A stretch of DNA of 64,000 nucleotides from JAEUMD01 sp050246945 (GTDB taxonomy: Bacteria > Pseudomonadota > Alphaproteobacteria > Rhizobiales > Hyphomicrobiaceae): the NCBI GenBank assembly GCA_050246945.1, contig JBFWVC010000003.1:217606-281605 (forward strand). The letters run 5' to 3'. This document shows positions 56,089 through 64,000 of the stretch, piece after piece. The position numbers were made by a program, and so were the translations under genes. The notes below the pieces were generated by a model, which saw nothing but the letters and a program-made list of their open reading frames with translations, made no database searches and was not told where the DNA came from. Positions within the stretch are counted from its first letter, which is position 1. The number at the start of each line of letters is the position of its first letter.

Positions 56089-58452
56089 CTAGGTAAAGAA
56101 AAGCTCGCTGCGAAACGCAGCGGCTGGCAAAGGTATTTCGATATGCGCCAGGAGCCCCTCCGACCGCCAGTCGAGATCGTACACGCCGCCCAGACCCTGC
56201 TTCAAGCCACGTTCGAGAATGACCGTTCCAAATCCATGCTGGTGCGGCGACCGGACGGGAGGGCCTCCGCTCTCCTTCCAGGCAATCTCGAGACGCTTCT
56301 CGCCGGCTATATCCCCGGTCGGCGGCTTGTCGGAGATCGACCAACTCACCGCAATCTTGCCTTGATCGCTGGCAAAGGCACCATGCTGCACAGCGTTGGT
56401 CGCAAGCTCGTGAATGACGAGCGCAAGATTTAGAGCAACCTGGGGCGGGAGCAGCAAGGCAGGACCCGTCAGCCTGATACGCTCTTCATCTATCGTTCCG
56501 TTGAGGCTGACCTGTGTGCGCAGGAGCTCCGCAAGATCGGCACCATCCCAAGTCTGTGCAGTGAGCAGGTCATGGGCGCCAGAGAGCGATTGAATACGAC
56601 CCGTGAAACGCGCCACGAAGTTGCGAGGGTCGCTCGACTGCCGCAACGTCTGATTGGCAATGGACTGGATCATCGCAAGAGTGTTCTTCACCCGGTGATT
56701 GAGTTCGGCAAGAAGCAGGCGCTGACGCTGCTCGGCCTCCTTGCGCTTCGTGATGTCCTCGATGATGGAGATGAAGTAGGGCTCGTTCTGACCCGATTTT
56801 TCCTGCATGGAAACCGTGATCTCCACCCAGACCAGGGTACCATCCTTGCGATAGACGCGATTCTGCAACGCATAACTGTCGATCACACCATCCCGCAATT
56901 TCTGGATCATTTCCTGATCCTTTTGCAGGTCGTCGGGATGGGTGATGTCCTGGAACGACAACTGAACGAGGTCGGCGCGTCCGTAACCCAGGATCTCGAG
57001 CAGGCGCTCGTTTGCGCGCAGCCAGCGACCGTTCAGAGCGATGTGAGCCATGCCGACCGCAGCATTCTCGAACGTACTGCGGAAGCGAAGCTCGCTTTCC
57101 TTCAGTGCGGCCTCGGCGGCCTTTTGACCCGAGATGTCGATGGCGATGGACGAGAAGTATTCGACCGATCCATCGCTATCGCGATGCGCGACGATCGCGT
57201 GGGATGTTGGCACCTCCCGCCCGTCGGTATCAATGATTGCGGTCTCGCCCAGCCACACATTTTCCTTTCGCGCCGTCGGATATCCCTCGTCTCGAAGCAG
57301 GCGCATCGCCCACTCCGGGTGATGATGGGAGACCTCCGCATTGGCCAGGTCGCTGCCGGGCGCATATCCGAGGAGCTCCCTCCCATACCGGTTGAGGTAA
57401 AGAATTTTCCCGTCCGGCGTTGCACTTCGAATGAGAAAGGGCGAGTCGTCGACAATCCGAGCCATGCGGCGCAATTCCGATTCCGCGCGGTGTCGTCGGG
57501 AGATGTCGACTCCGCTGGCAACGAGATGAGTTATCCGACCCGACACGTCCCGCAATGGCGAGAGGCAGAAGTCTATGGTGATGAACGCGTTATCGGCAAC
57601 CCGCACGTCAGCGTCGTAGCGAACGTCCTCTCCCGCCAGGGCGCGTTCGACGGCTTCACGCAGTCGATCCTGTGCGGGCTTGGTAAACGCCCACCAATAG
57701 CATGCCCAGAACGGCTTGCCTTTGACGTCATCGATGTCGAGCGATGCCGCACGCAAAGGTGGATCGTTTGCGTCGAGTAGTGTCCCATCGCGATCCAGGA
57801 TACCGACGAAAACGAAAAGCGCATTGAGCACCGAGTGGATCAGTGCCTGCTCGTGCGGGGCGGCAAATTCGACGCCCGAAGGAGCCCGGGGCGGAGCCTC
57901 GCCGGCGAGATCCTCGCGGTCGAGCGCGTCTCCAATGAGCGCCGCAACATCCGCGAGAAACCCCTCATCGGAGGCGGTCAATTCACGCGACGTGCCGCCA
58001 ATCACCCACAGCACCGCCTGCTGTCGCTCCTTGCGGCCCCTTATCCGCACATACGCAGCGAAGCGTATGTCCTGCCCGCCGCTCAGAAGGTCCACGCCGC
58101 ACTTGCATTCGTCGAGAAAAGCACCTTCGAACGCTGCGATCTCGATCGCGGGTTCGTTCTTGTCCGAGCACGAAACAGCGTCGCCGCTGCGGCCCCTATC
58201 CAGCACCGACAACCGGGCCAGAGCGTCCGCGATCAGGTCATCGCCAAGGCCGAAGCCACCGAGGACGCTACTTTCCGCCGCACCGTTTCGCACAATTACG
58301 GCGACCGGAACATTGAGGAGTGAGGCAGCCAGCTTCGCCAGCCTGTCGAACGGCTGCGCGCGGGCGCCCGCTGGCCCTCCCACGGGCGTAACGATCGCAC
58401 CGGGACTTGCGTCATGCTTTCGTACGGAGTCGGCCCCGCCTGAACTCTTCAT
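56089..58452 (-). CDS. Multi-PAS sensor histidine kinase, HWE family
   Basis: 787 residues from the ATG at 58452. Order: an N-terminal GAF-like domain (about 25-190), PAS domains at about 205-325, 330-450 and 455-570 (ending in VEITVSMQEKSGQNEPYFISIIEDITKRKEAE region), then the kinase. The H-box is LNHRVKNTLAMIQSIANQTL with His586. The N-box is HELATNAVQHGAF (Asn686). AWKESGGP carries the W-x-E hallmark and GFGTVILERGL is the G-box. No membrane helix, so it is cytoplasmic. HWE kinases commonly feed the PhyR-NepR-EcfG stress pathway, whose genes lie 4.4 kb away. Divergent from the FNT transporter. Confidence 0.9.
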   Translation of the reverse strand: MKSSGGADSVRKHDASPGAIVTPVGGPAGARAQPFDRLAKLAASLLNVPVAVIVRNGAAESSVLGGFGLGDDLIADALARLSVLDRGRSGDAVSCSDKNEPAIEIAAFEGAFLDECKCGVDLLSGGQDIRFAAYVRIRGRKERQQAVLWVIGGTSRELTASDEGFLADVAALIGDALDREDLAGEAPPRAPSGVEFAAPHEQALIHSVLNALFVFVGILDRDGTLLDANDPPLRAASLDIDDVKGKPFWACYWWAFTKPAQDRLREAVERALAGEDVRYDADVRVADNAFITIDFCLSPLRDVSGRITHLVASGVDISRRHRAESELRRMARIVDDSPFLIRSATPDGKILYLNRYGRELLGYAPGSDLANAEVSHHHPEWAMRLLRDEGYPTARKENVWLGETAIIDTDGREVPTSHAIVAHRDSDGSVEYFSSIAIDISGQKAAEAALKESELRFRSTFENAAVGMAHIALNGRWLRANERLLEILGYGRADLVQLSFQDITHPDDLQKDQEMIQKLRDGVIDSYALQNRVYRKDGTLVWVEITVSMQEKSGQNEPYFISIIEDITKRKEAEQRQRLLLAELNHRVKNTLAMIQSIANQTLRQSSDPRNFVARFTGRIQSLSGAHDLLTAQTWDGADLAELLRTQVSLNGTIDEERIRLTGPALLLPPQVALNLALVIHELATNAVQHGAFASDQGKIAVSWSISDKPPTGDIAGEKRLEIAWKESGGPPVRSPHQHGFGTVILERGLKQGLGGVYDLDWRSEGLLAHIEIPLPAAAFRSELFFT

Positions 58453-58485
58453 CGTCGTCACATCAGTTAAGACTGGCAATTCACC

Positions 58486-58510
58486 GGAACCACACCTCGG
58501 CAATAGCGTT
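58486..58510 (+). promoter_or_regulatory. EcfG-type promoter for the FNT transporter
   Basis: GGAAC, exactly 16 bases, then CGTT. It ends 76 bases before the TTG start of the transporter gene and points at it. The pattern is the published EcfG/sigma-EcfG consensus. Confidence 0.75.
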
Positions 58511-58585
58511 AACGACCAGCGGCCGACACCTCGCCGGCCGCGGCGCCTTAGGTCGCACCCGCCACCACTTGCCGGAGGGTTCATC

Positions 58586-59466
58586 TTGACACATCCCGCA
58601 ACTGCTGAACCAGAGACCGACGAAAAAGTTCCCGCGGCCGAGCATGGCCTGACACACGACGAGAGCGAGATCGTGCAGGAACGCGGCATTTGCGCGCCGC
58701 AGTCGTCTACGAGATAATTCGGACGGAAGGAGAGGGCGAACTCAAGAGAGGCTTTCCCGCACTTTGGTGGTCGGGTTTCGCGGCTGGAATTTCAATAGGC
58801 TTTTCCTTTATTACGCAAGCGGCGCTCTCGGCTCACCTGCCGCAATCCGCCTGGAATGCCGTCGTTGCCAATCTCGGTTACACGGTTGGATTTCTGATCG
58901 TCATCCTGGGCCGCCAGCAGCTGTTCACCGAAAACACGCTAACCGCAGTGCTGCCCGTCGTCAGCCATCGCAGGCCGATCTGGCTGTACAAGATGCTGCG
59001 TCTCTGGCTCATCGTGTTGACAGCGAATTTGGCCGGGTGCGCCCTGTTCGCCTATGCGTTTGCCAATTTCGGCATGGTGTCGGCTGAGGTCGAGAGCGAA
59101 ATGGCCCAGATCGTCAGGCATTTAATGGAAAACACGCAACTCCAGATGTTCGTGAAGGGCATTGGCGCAGGATGGATCATCGCCGCCTTGGTTTGGATGC
59201 TGCCATCCTCAGAGGGCGCCGAATTCTCCGTAATCTTCCTCATGACCTACGTAATCGCCCTGTGCGGTTTCACACATATCATCGCCGGCTCGGCCGAGGC
59301 GCTTTACGGCTGGATGAGGGGCATGCACTCCCTACAGCACGCCATCAGCCATTTCTTTCTGCCGACGCTTACCGGCAACGTGCTCGGCGGCACTGCTCTG
59401 TTCGCCGTTCTGAGTTACGCCCAGGTGCGCGAGGAACTCCAAACGGACATCCGCACCGATGGATGA
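58586..59466 (+). pseudogene. Formate/nitrite transporter (FNT) family gene with a single-base frameshift
   Basis: A TTG at 58586 with an ideal GGAGGG site starts a soluble N-terminal part (MTHPATAEPETDEKVPAAEH, then LTHDESEIVQERGI). The frame is lost at a TTT run near 58689-58691. The downstream frame from 58690 continues RAAVVYEIIRTEGEGEL and six membrane helices. Restoring one T gives ERGILRAAVVYEIIR, which reads naturally for YfdC-like FNT proteins (about 293 residues). The downstream part contains GRQQLFTENTLTAVLP and HIIAGSAEALYGW. It may be a recent inactivation, a sequencing error, or slippage. Preceded by an EcfG-type promoter. Transported ion unknown. Confidence 0.8.
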
Positions 59467-59541
59467 CGAATGCGCCTGGCACGAACTGCGAGGAGGCCAA
59501 CCGCATTGCATTGCCGCGGATGCGCACTACGATATATCCGC

Positions 59542-61212
59542 CTACGTTGCATTCTGGTCAGACGCGACAGACGACCACGGAATGGAAATATTGTAGGTCA
59601 CACCTTCGGGAGCATAGACCGCATCGGCCCTTCCTCGCAGGCTTCGCTCGATCGAGAACTTGATGACATTCGTTCCGAAGCCTTTCCTGCTCGGCGGTTC
59701 TACCATCGGTCCGCCAAGTTCCTGCCACCTGATATCGAGGCTGTCCTCCCCGTTCGACTTGGTGAGTTGCCAGGAGAGCGAAACTTTGCCCGACTTGTTC
59801 GCCCATGCACCGTACTTCGTCGCGTTGGTCGCCAATTCGTTGAAGAGCATGGACAGCATGATGGCGGCGTTCGGAGCGAGCACCGTCGCCGCACCCTCCA
59901 CCTTGAGCGATCCGTCCTCATCGCGTTTGTACGGCTTCAGGACCTCTTCGGCCAGGGCAGCGAGATCGGTGGAATAGCTGCGGCCTGATGCCAACAGATC
60001 GTGGACGCGGCTTAAACCCAACAACCGCGTCCGGAATTTGCCGTCAAACTCCTGGAGATCTTCGCTGTGGCGCACCGTCTGGGAAGCTATCGCAGTGACG
60101 ATCGTCAACGTGTTCTTGACCCGATGGGCCAGCTCGCGCAGTGCCACACGCGTCTGCTCTTCGGCCCGCTTACGCGTCTCAACCTCCACGGCCAACTGGT
60201 CGGCGACGAAGTGTGCGGTCTCCTTTCCGATGTAGACGAAGCCGAACAGCGCTGCGGTGAGCGCGCCTAACAGGATGCCGACGAGTGCAATCGTCAGAGG
60301 CGCTCCCATCCCGGCGTGACGATCGAATTCCGGCAACGACGTCAACTTGATGTACCACGTGGTACCATTCAGAACGATCTTGCGTTCCGCGACGTAAGCT
60401 GCGGCTGCGACGCGGGCGGCGGGTTCGGAGACGCCGGCGCTGTCAAAAAGCAAAACCCTGGGCTTGGCATTCGCTTCGTCAAAGATCTCGACGCGAACGA
60501 AATTGGGGCTATAGCTGTCGGTACGCGCGAGAACCCCGGACATGAGATCGCGCATGCGAAAAGGACTGTAGACAAAACCCTTCAAGGTTGTACCCACTTC
60601 TGCCGCAGCCGTCTCCTCGCGGAATACGGGCAGATACAGCAGCACGCCGTTCTGGACGTCGTTGCCCGTCTCCTGCAACAGGATGACACGATGCGACAGC
60701 GACGGAGTGCCAGTCTTCCAGGCGCGCTTCATCGCTTCGCGACGCACGTCCTCGGAATACATGTCGAAGCCGAGCGCTCGGCGGTTGCGCCAGTCCAAGG
60801 GTTCCAGATAGAGAATTGCCGTATTGAGTTCTCGAGCGCCCACGGGATGAACTTTGAAGTCGCTGATACCTTCGCTGCGCACCCGCTGCTCGAATTCCGG
60901 TAACTTCTGCGGCTCGACAACTGCCGCGTAACCCACGCCCTGGATGCCCGAGTAATTCTGCGACAGGTTGAGGGATTCCACGTAGGCCTTCCACTGCTTT
61001 CGCGAAACGTCGCCCAGCGCATCGAACAGAGCTACGCCACCACGCAGGACCTGCTGATAGGCGACCATGTTCTCGTCTATCGACGTGGTCACTTTGTCTG
61101 CAATGCTGTCGAACGCGACCTTTGCTGAAGCCCGGTGTGCCTCATGGGCATCCCATGCCGCCACGGCCGCTATGGCGCATGCCGCCAGAAAGATGGCAAG
61201 CGCACGTCGCAT
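59542..61212 (-). CDS. CHASE-domain membrane sensor histidine kinase, HWE family
   Basis: 556 residues from the ATG at 61212, with CCGGAG upstream; a TTG 21 codons earlier lacks a site. Membrane helix 1 is at about 3-20. A periplasmic CHASE domain follows at about 55-285, with YSGIQGVGYAAVV and LGFDMYSEDVRREAM. Helix 2 is at about 302-328 (PLTIALVGILLGALTAALFGFVYIG). The HWE kinase has its H-box at LAHRVKNTLTIVTAIASQT (His363), N-box NELATNATKYGAW, WQELGGP and a GFGTNVI G-box. CHASE domains bind small extracellular ligands. Likely a receptor kinase feeding the stress pathway encoded beside it. Confidence 0.92.
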   Translation of the reverse strand: MRRALAIFLAACAIAAVAAWDAHEAHRASAKVAFDSIADKVTTSIDENMVAYQQVLRGGVALFDALGDVSRKQWKAYVESLNLSQNYSGIQGVGYAAVVEPQKLPEFEQRVRSEGISDFKVHPVGARELNTAILYLEPLDWRNRRALGFDMYSEDVRREAMKRAWKTGTPSLSHRVILLQETGNDVQNGVLLYLPVFREETAAAEVGTTLKGFVYSPFRMRDLMSGVLARTDSYSPNFVRVEIFDEANAKPRVLLFDSAGVSEPAARVAAAAYVAERKIVLNGTTWYIKLTSLPEFDRHAGMGAPLTIALVGILLGALTAALFGFVYIGKETAHFVADQLAVEVETRKRAEEQTRVALRELAHRVKNTLTIVTAIASQTVRHSEDLQEFDGKFRTRLLGLSRVHDLLASGRSYSTDLAALAEEVLKPYKRDEDGSLKVEGAATVLAPNAAIMLSMLFNELATNATKYGAWANKSGKVSLSWQLTKSNGEDSLDIRWQELGGPMVEPPSRKGFGTNVIKFSIERSLRGRADAVYAPEGVTYNISIPWSSVASDQNAT

Positions 61213-61435
61213 CACATTGCTCCGGATCTCAGCCGGAAGCTGGCCGAGTTGGGCAATATATTTTTTCAAGGCCAAGTACCAAAGGGTTGGAATTCATTGC
61301 CCAACAATGCTTGCATTCATTCGGTGAAATCAAGCACATAAACGATTGGCCAACCGCAGCAATCCAAGTCCGACCAATTTGGGTCGTGGGATCTACCTGC
61401 CTCACCCGCGTGCCTCAATAGCATCCTTCAAACCT

Positions 61436-61460
61436 GGAACCGGTGGGGAAAAAGCGCGTT
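61436..61460 (+). promoter_or_regulatory. EcfG-type promoter for the lipid kinase gene
   Basis: GGAAC, exactly 16 bases, then CGTT, ending 74 bases before the lipid kinase ATG. Confidence 0.75.
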
Positions 61461-61533
61461 CTTTCGCATGTCCGTGCGGCGAGGTGAAGCCGCCCGGCAC
61501 GGTTTCGCAACAGCTTGGCTCTACAAAAAGAAG

Positions 61534-62478
61534 ATGCGTCCAACTGCCATTATGATCTCCAACGCGCGCGCGTCACGCCTGGAAGGACGCCAAGCCGAAG
61601 TCTTGGCCCTTTTGTCTGAGCAGTTGAAGCTGGAGACCGCTGAGGCTCCCGTCGGTCCCCAAGAGGAGCGAATTCTCCTGGACAGGCTCGCGACTACGGG
61701 GCGCGTGATCGTGGCGGGCGGAGATGGAACTTTGCACCACCTGCTCCCGATCTTGCTGAAGGCCAACAAGCCGGTTGGCGTGCTGCCGCTCGGCACTGCA
61801 AACGACTTTGCAAAATCGATAGGATTGCCTGCTGACCTTCGCGCCGCATGCGACGTTGCGTCGGGATCCTGTGTTCGGGAGGTCGATGTCGGCATGATCA
61901 ACGGGCGACCGTTCCTGAACGTCGCCAGCCTGGGCGTCGCAGCAACTGTCTCGAAAATGCAGTCCCGAGAAAGAAAGCGTTGGCTGCGGGTCTTCAGCTA
62001 CGCCCTTTCCCTGACACAGGCTGTCAGACGTTGCCGACCTTTCCATGCCGAGATCCGTGCAGCCGGACATCCCCAATTCCGCGGCATCGTACTCCAGGCC
62101 AGCATCGGCAACGGACGATATCACGGCGGCGGACTGAGCAGTGGACCCGATGCCCGCATCGATGACAACCTGCTGCACGTCTATACGGTTGCCGCGCGGC
62201 GATGGTGGCAACTCTTCCCCGTTGTGCCCGCCCTGCTCTTTGGACTGCACGGCTGGACACGCGGCATTAGTTCGTTCGATACAACCGAATGTACGCTGAC
62301 CACGCGCAGACCCAAGCGCGCAACAGTCGATGGGGAATTGCTCGCAACCAAGGCACGCCGGTTCCACTTTTACTTGCTTTCTCGATCGCTTGGCGTTTTC
62401 ACGCCTGCATCCTTTCCGCCCGGACTTCAGGACGGCCAAGTCGCCCCGGAACGGCCGTTATCGATAGGGACGTCATGA
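61534..62478 (+). CDS. Diacylglycerol kinase-family lipid kinase
   Basis: 314 residues from the ATG at 61534 (MRPTAIMISNARASR); AAAAAGAAG lies upstream. The catalytic domain has AGGDGTLHHLLP (GGDGT at 62-66) and LPLGTANDFAKSIGLP; the C-terminal beta domain carries IGNGRYHGGGLSSGP and the motif ATVDGEL. These are the DAGK/YegS/sphingosine kinase signatures. Likely phosphorylates a membrane lipid. Its own EcfG-type promoter suggests a role in stress remodelling of the envelope. Upstream 22 codons of open frame are not protein-like. Confidence 0.9.
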   Translation: MRPTAIMISNARASRLEGRQAEVLALLSEQLKLETAEAPVGPQEERILLDRLATTGRVIVAGGDGTLHHLLPILLKANKPVGVLPLGTANDFAKSIGLPADLRAACDVASGSCVREVDVGMINGRPFLNVASLGVAATVSKMQSRERKRWLRVFSYALSLTQAVRRCRPFHAEIRAAGHPQFRGIVLQASIGNGRYHGGGLSSGPDARIDDNLLHVYTVAARRWWQLFPVVPALLFGLHGWTRGISSFDTTECTLTTRRPKRATVDGELLATKARRFHFYLLSRSLGVFTPASFPPGLQDGQVAPERPLSIGTS

Positions 62479-62843
62479 AGTCATGGAACCCGGCGCATTC
62501 GGCAAGCGTTTGTTGACCAATCATCCGATTCGGTATGACGAACACGACGGAAGACGCCATGCAAAATGTGGCGCTCTGGCATCTGGAAATACCAATCGAG
62601 GAGACAATCGTGCTCAACCTCATGGACGTGATCTAACTTTCCATCGGAACATCAAACGCTTGGGGAAGAATCGTGAGCCGTCCACGGGGTACGGGCTGTT
62701 GACAGAAAAAGCCTAGTTACAGCGGAACCATTTTGGATCGGCAGCGTTCAACCGTCGATTGGGGGTGGGGCGCGTCAATAGCCGTGCGAGCCGCTGCGGA
62801 AACTGCTCAGAGCGGATCACGTTCACTCCGGAGGGCAACGAAG
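62479..62843. other. Intergenic stretch upstream of nepR
   Basis: Holds the nepR EcfG-type promoter at 62724-62748 and a possible 33-codon frame at 62535-62636 (MTNTTEDAMQNVALWHLEIP...) without a clear ribosome site. Nothing else seen. Confidence 0.45.
62724..62748 (+). promoter_or_regulatory. EcfG-type promoter for nepR-ecfG
   Basis: GGAAC, exactly 16 bases, then CGTT, ending 95 bases before nepR. It implies positive autoregulation of the sigma factor. Confidence 0.8.
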
Positions 62844-63155
62844 ATGGCAGACGACAAACCGGACAACCGGTCGGCCTTGAAGGGGCAGGAACGCCAGCAG
62901 GCGGAGTCTTCAGCAGAGCAAACGACAGGACAGACGAGAAAAATGGCAACTGATGAAAGCGATAGGTCCCTGAACACCGCGGCGGAGCGGACGCCGCACC
63001 TGTCGCCAGCACTGCAGGGTCATCTGGGCCGGCAACTGCGCGCAGCCTACTCCGAGCTGGTTCACGAACCGATGCCTGACAAATTCAACCAGCTGCTGGA
63101 GGCGCTAGCAGCAACACAGTTGAAGAAGTCAGCACGAAAACAGGAACAGGAGTGA
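62844..63155 (+). CDS. nepR: NepR-type anti-sigma factor
   Basis: 103 residues from the ATG at 62844, which has GGAGGG upstream. A long polar, disordered N-terminus (about 1-55, rich in Gln/Ser/Thr) precedes the NepR helices LQGHLGRQLRAAYSELVHEPMPDKFNQLLEAL (residues about 61-92). NepR holds EcfG inactive until phosphorylated PhyR displaces it. It lies 4 bases before ecfG on the same strand; the pair is read from the EcfG-type promoter at 62724. The longer N-terminus than usual is a mild oddity. Confidence 0.9.
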   Translation: MADDKPDNRSALKGQERQQAESSAEQTTGQTRKMATDESDRSLNTAAERTPHLSPALQGHLGRQLRAAYSELVHEPMPDKFNQLLEALAATQLKKSARKQEQE

Positions 63156-63159
63156 TTCC

Positions 63160-63717
63160 GTGCAACGGGCCTCGCCAAGCAACCTCCAAGCAAATCTGAT
63201 TGGAGCGGTGCCGAATATGCGCGCCTTCGCCATTTCTCTGTGCGGCGATGTCGACCGAGCGGACGACCTTGTTCAGGAAACGCTGGTCAAGGCGTGGAAG
63301 AACATCGATTCATTCGAAGAAGGCACGAACCTTAAGGCATGGCTCTTCACAATATTGCGCAACACCTACTTTTCCGAAGTTCGCAAACGTCGTCGTGAAG
63401 TATGCGTCGACGACAGCGCAATCGAGCAGCGCCTGACCGTACCGCCCGAACAACAAGGCGCTGCCGATCTCAGTGATTTCAAGAAAGCCCTGCAGCAACT
63501 CAGCGACGACCAACGCGAGGCACTGATCCTCGTCGGGGCCGAGGGCTTCTCATATGAGGAAGTCGCCGAAATTGCAGGATGCGCGGTGGGCACCGTCAAG
63601 AGCCGGGTCAATCGCGCCCGCGCGCGCCTCAGTGAAATTCTTGGCGTCGACGACGGGAGCGAATTCGGACCAGATGCAATGGATACGGCTGCTTTGGTGG
63701 TTGGAACGCGGGCCTAG
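63160..63717 (+). CDS. ecfG: General stress response sigma factor EcfG
   Basis: 185 residues from a GTG with AGGAG eight bases upstream. Sigma-2 region: DDLVQETLVKAWKNIDSFEE, then LKAWLFTILRNTYFSEVRKRRR. Sigma-4 region: LSDDQREALILVGAEGFSYEEVAEIAGCAVGTVKSRVNRARARL (landmarks VGAEGFSYEEVAEIAG and GTVKSRVNRAR). The short linker and lack of a C-terminal domain fit ECF15 (EcfG). Directly downstream of nepR. The stop codon TAG is the first three bases of the 166-bp repeat copy C, so the last residues may be altered compared with relatives. Confidence 0.94.
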   Translation: MQRASPSNLQANLIGAVPNMRAFAISLCGDVDRADDLVQETLVKAWKNIDSFEEGTNLKAWLFTILRNTYFSEVRKRRREVCVDDSAIEQRLTVPPEQQGAADLSDFKKALQQLSDDQREALILVGAEGFSYEEVAEIAGCAVGTVKSRVNRARARLSEILGVDDGSEFGPDAMDTAALVVGTRA

Positions 63718-63880
63718 TGTCGTGATCGCGAGATTCGTCTCATTCTGCAGCGAGTGCCGAACGAATTTCGAGTTTCTGACGGCACCAGAAATATCAATGA
63801 CATAGTGTGATAAAGATCGAGAAATCCGCCTCGCCACCCAACGCAAGAGTATGAAACAAATCTCTCAATTGTCACACTAG
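63715..63880 (+). repeat. 166-bp two-hairpin MITE-like element, copy C
   Basis: Same length as copies A and B but more diverged. It starts at the ecfG stop (CTAG) and ends in CTAG, where the IS5-family sequence begins. Confidence 0.8.
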
Positions 63881-64000
63881 GCTCCAGACTCAATCATGCC
63901 CACCAGATTATGATTGCTGCGATTACGGCTGCGGCGTGGAAGTTGCGGGCGAGCTTGTCGTAACGGGTTGCGACACGCCGCCAGTCCTTGAGGCGGCAAA
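63881..64000 (-). mobile_element. IS5-family insertion sequence, one end
   Basis: The element end is placed at GGCTCCAGACTCAATC right after copy C, because the transposase stop is only 13 bases further in. Runs off the window. Confidence 0.7.
63894..64000 (-). CDS. IS5-family transposase, C-terminal fragment
   Basis: The last 35 codons read RLKDWRRVATRYDKLARNF, then HAAAVIAAIIIWWA and stop. This is the characteristic C-terminus of IS5-family (IS427-like) DDE transposases, where the Y-D-K-L segment follows the catalytic Glu region. The rest lies beyond the window. Confidence 0.85.
   Translation of the reverse strand, partial: CRLKDWRRVATRYDKLARNFHAAAVIAAIIIWWA

Noticed and set aside
56572..57780. 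402-codon plus-strand frame opposite the PAS kinase
   Set aside because: Antisense to conserved PAS and kinase motifs.
57716..58717. 333-codon plus-strand frame ending in DESEIVQERGICAPQSSTR
   Set aside because: Most of it is antisense to the PAS kinase. Only its last ~44 codons, from the TTG at 58586, are real, as the N-terminus of the frameshifted FNT gene.

Overview
The window looks like part of an alphaproteobacterial chromosome, most likely Hyphomicrobiales (Rhizobiales). The evidence is the high GC content, the LpxI route to lipid A, the NepR/EcfG general stress pair, HWE-type histidine kinases, an ELM1-family protein, a host-attachment-family protein, and a DnaG primase that has lost zinc ligands. 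I cannot name the genus.

Region 1 (1-17300, almost all minus strand) is the conserved translation and envelope cluster. In transcription order it runs rpsB, tsf, pyrH, frr, uppS, cdsA, dxr, rseP, bamA, lpxD, fabZ, lpxA, lpxI and the first 35 codons of lpxB. rpsD and a small secreted protein lie just upstream. It couples protein synthesis, isoprenoid and phospholipid precursors, outer-membrane protein assembly and lipid A synthesis. LpxI is enlarged by a second, degenerate copy of its C-terminal domain.

Region 2 (17400-35600) is mixed. It holds a secreted hypothetical, a TrmJ-like methyltransferase with a long Cys-rich N-terminal extension, icd, a stand-alone TadG-like pilus protein, a lone 2Fe-2S ferredoxin, a membrane alpha/beta hydrolase, a Fic AMP-transferase on AT-richer DNA, ettA, a DsbA-family protein, an ELM1-family protein, an Lrp regulator and an acyltransferase-SGNH fusion.

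Region 3 (35600-50600) carries greA, carB and carA. carB and carA are separated by two duplicated secreted proteins and a ChaN-like protein. Next come a YqeY protein, an amidase, two small membrane proteins, and dnaG and rpoD.

Region 4 (50800-56000) carries a host-attachment-family protein, a second paralogue of the membrane hydrolase, an unknown acidic protein and ilvA.

Region 5 (56000-63720) is a general stress response island: two HWE histidine kinases, a frameshifted formate/nitrite-type transporter, a diacylglycerol-kinase-like lipid kinase, and nepR-ecfG. Three sites with the exact pattern GGAAC-N16-CGTT precede the transporter, the lipid kinase and nepR, which suggests that EcfG drives its own operon and these neighbours. 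No phyR is present in the window.

Two dispersed repeat families mark the intergenic DNA. One is a 166-bp two-hairpin MITE-like element with three copies of identical length, two of which provide the stop codon of the preceding gene. The other is a ~42-bp palindrome with five full copies plus one partial copy. The window ends inside an IS5-family transposase that abuts the third 166-bp element.
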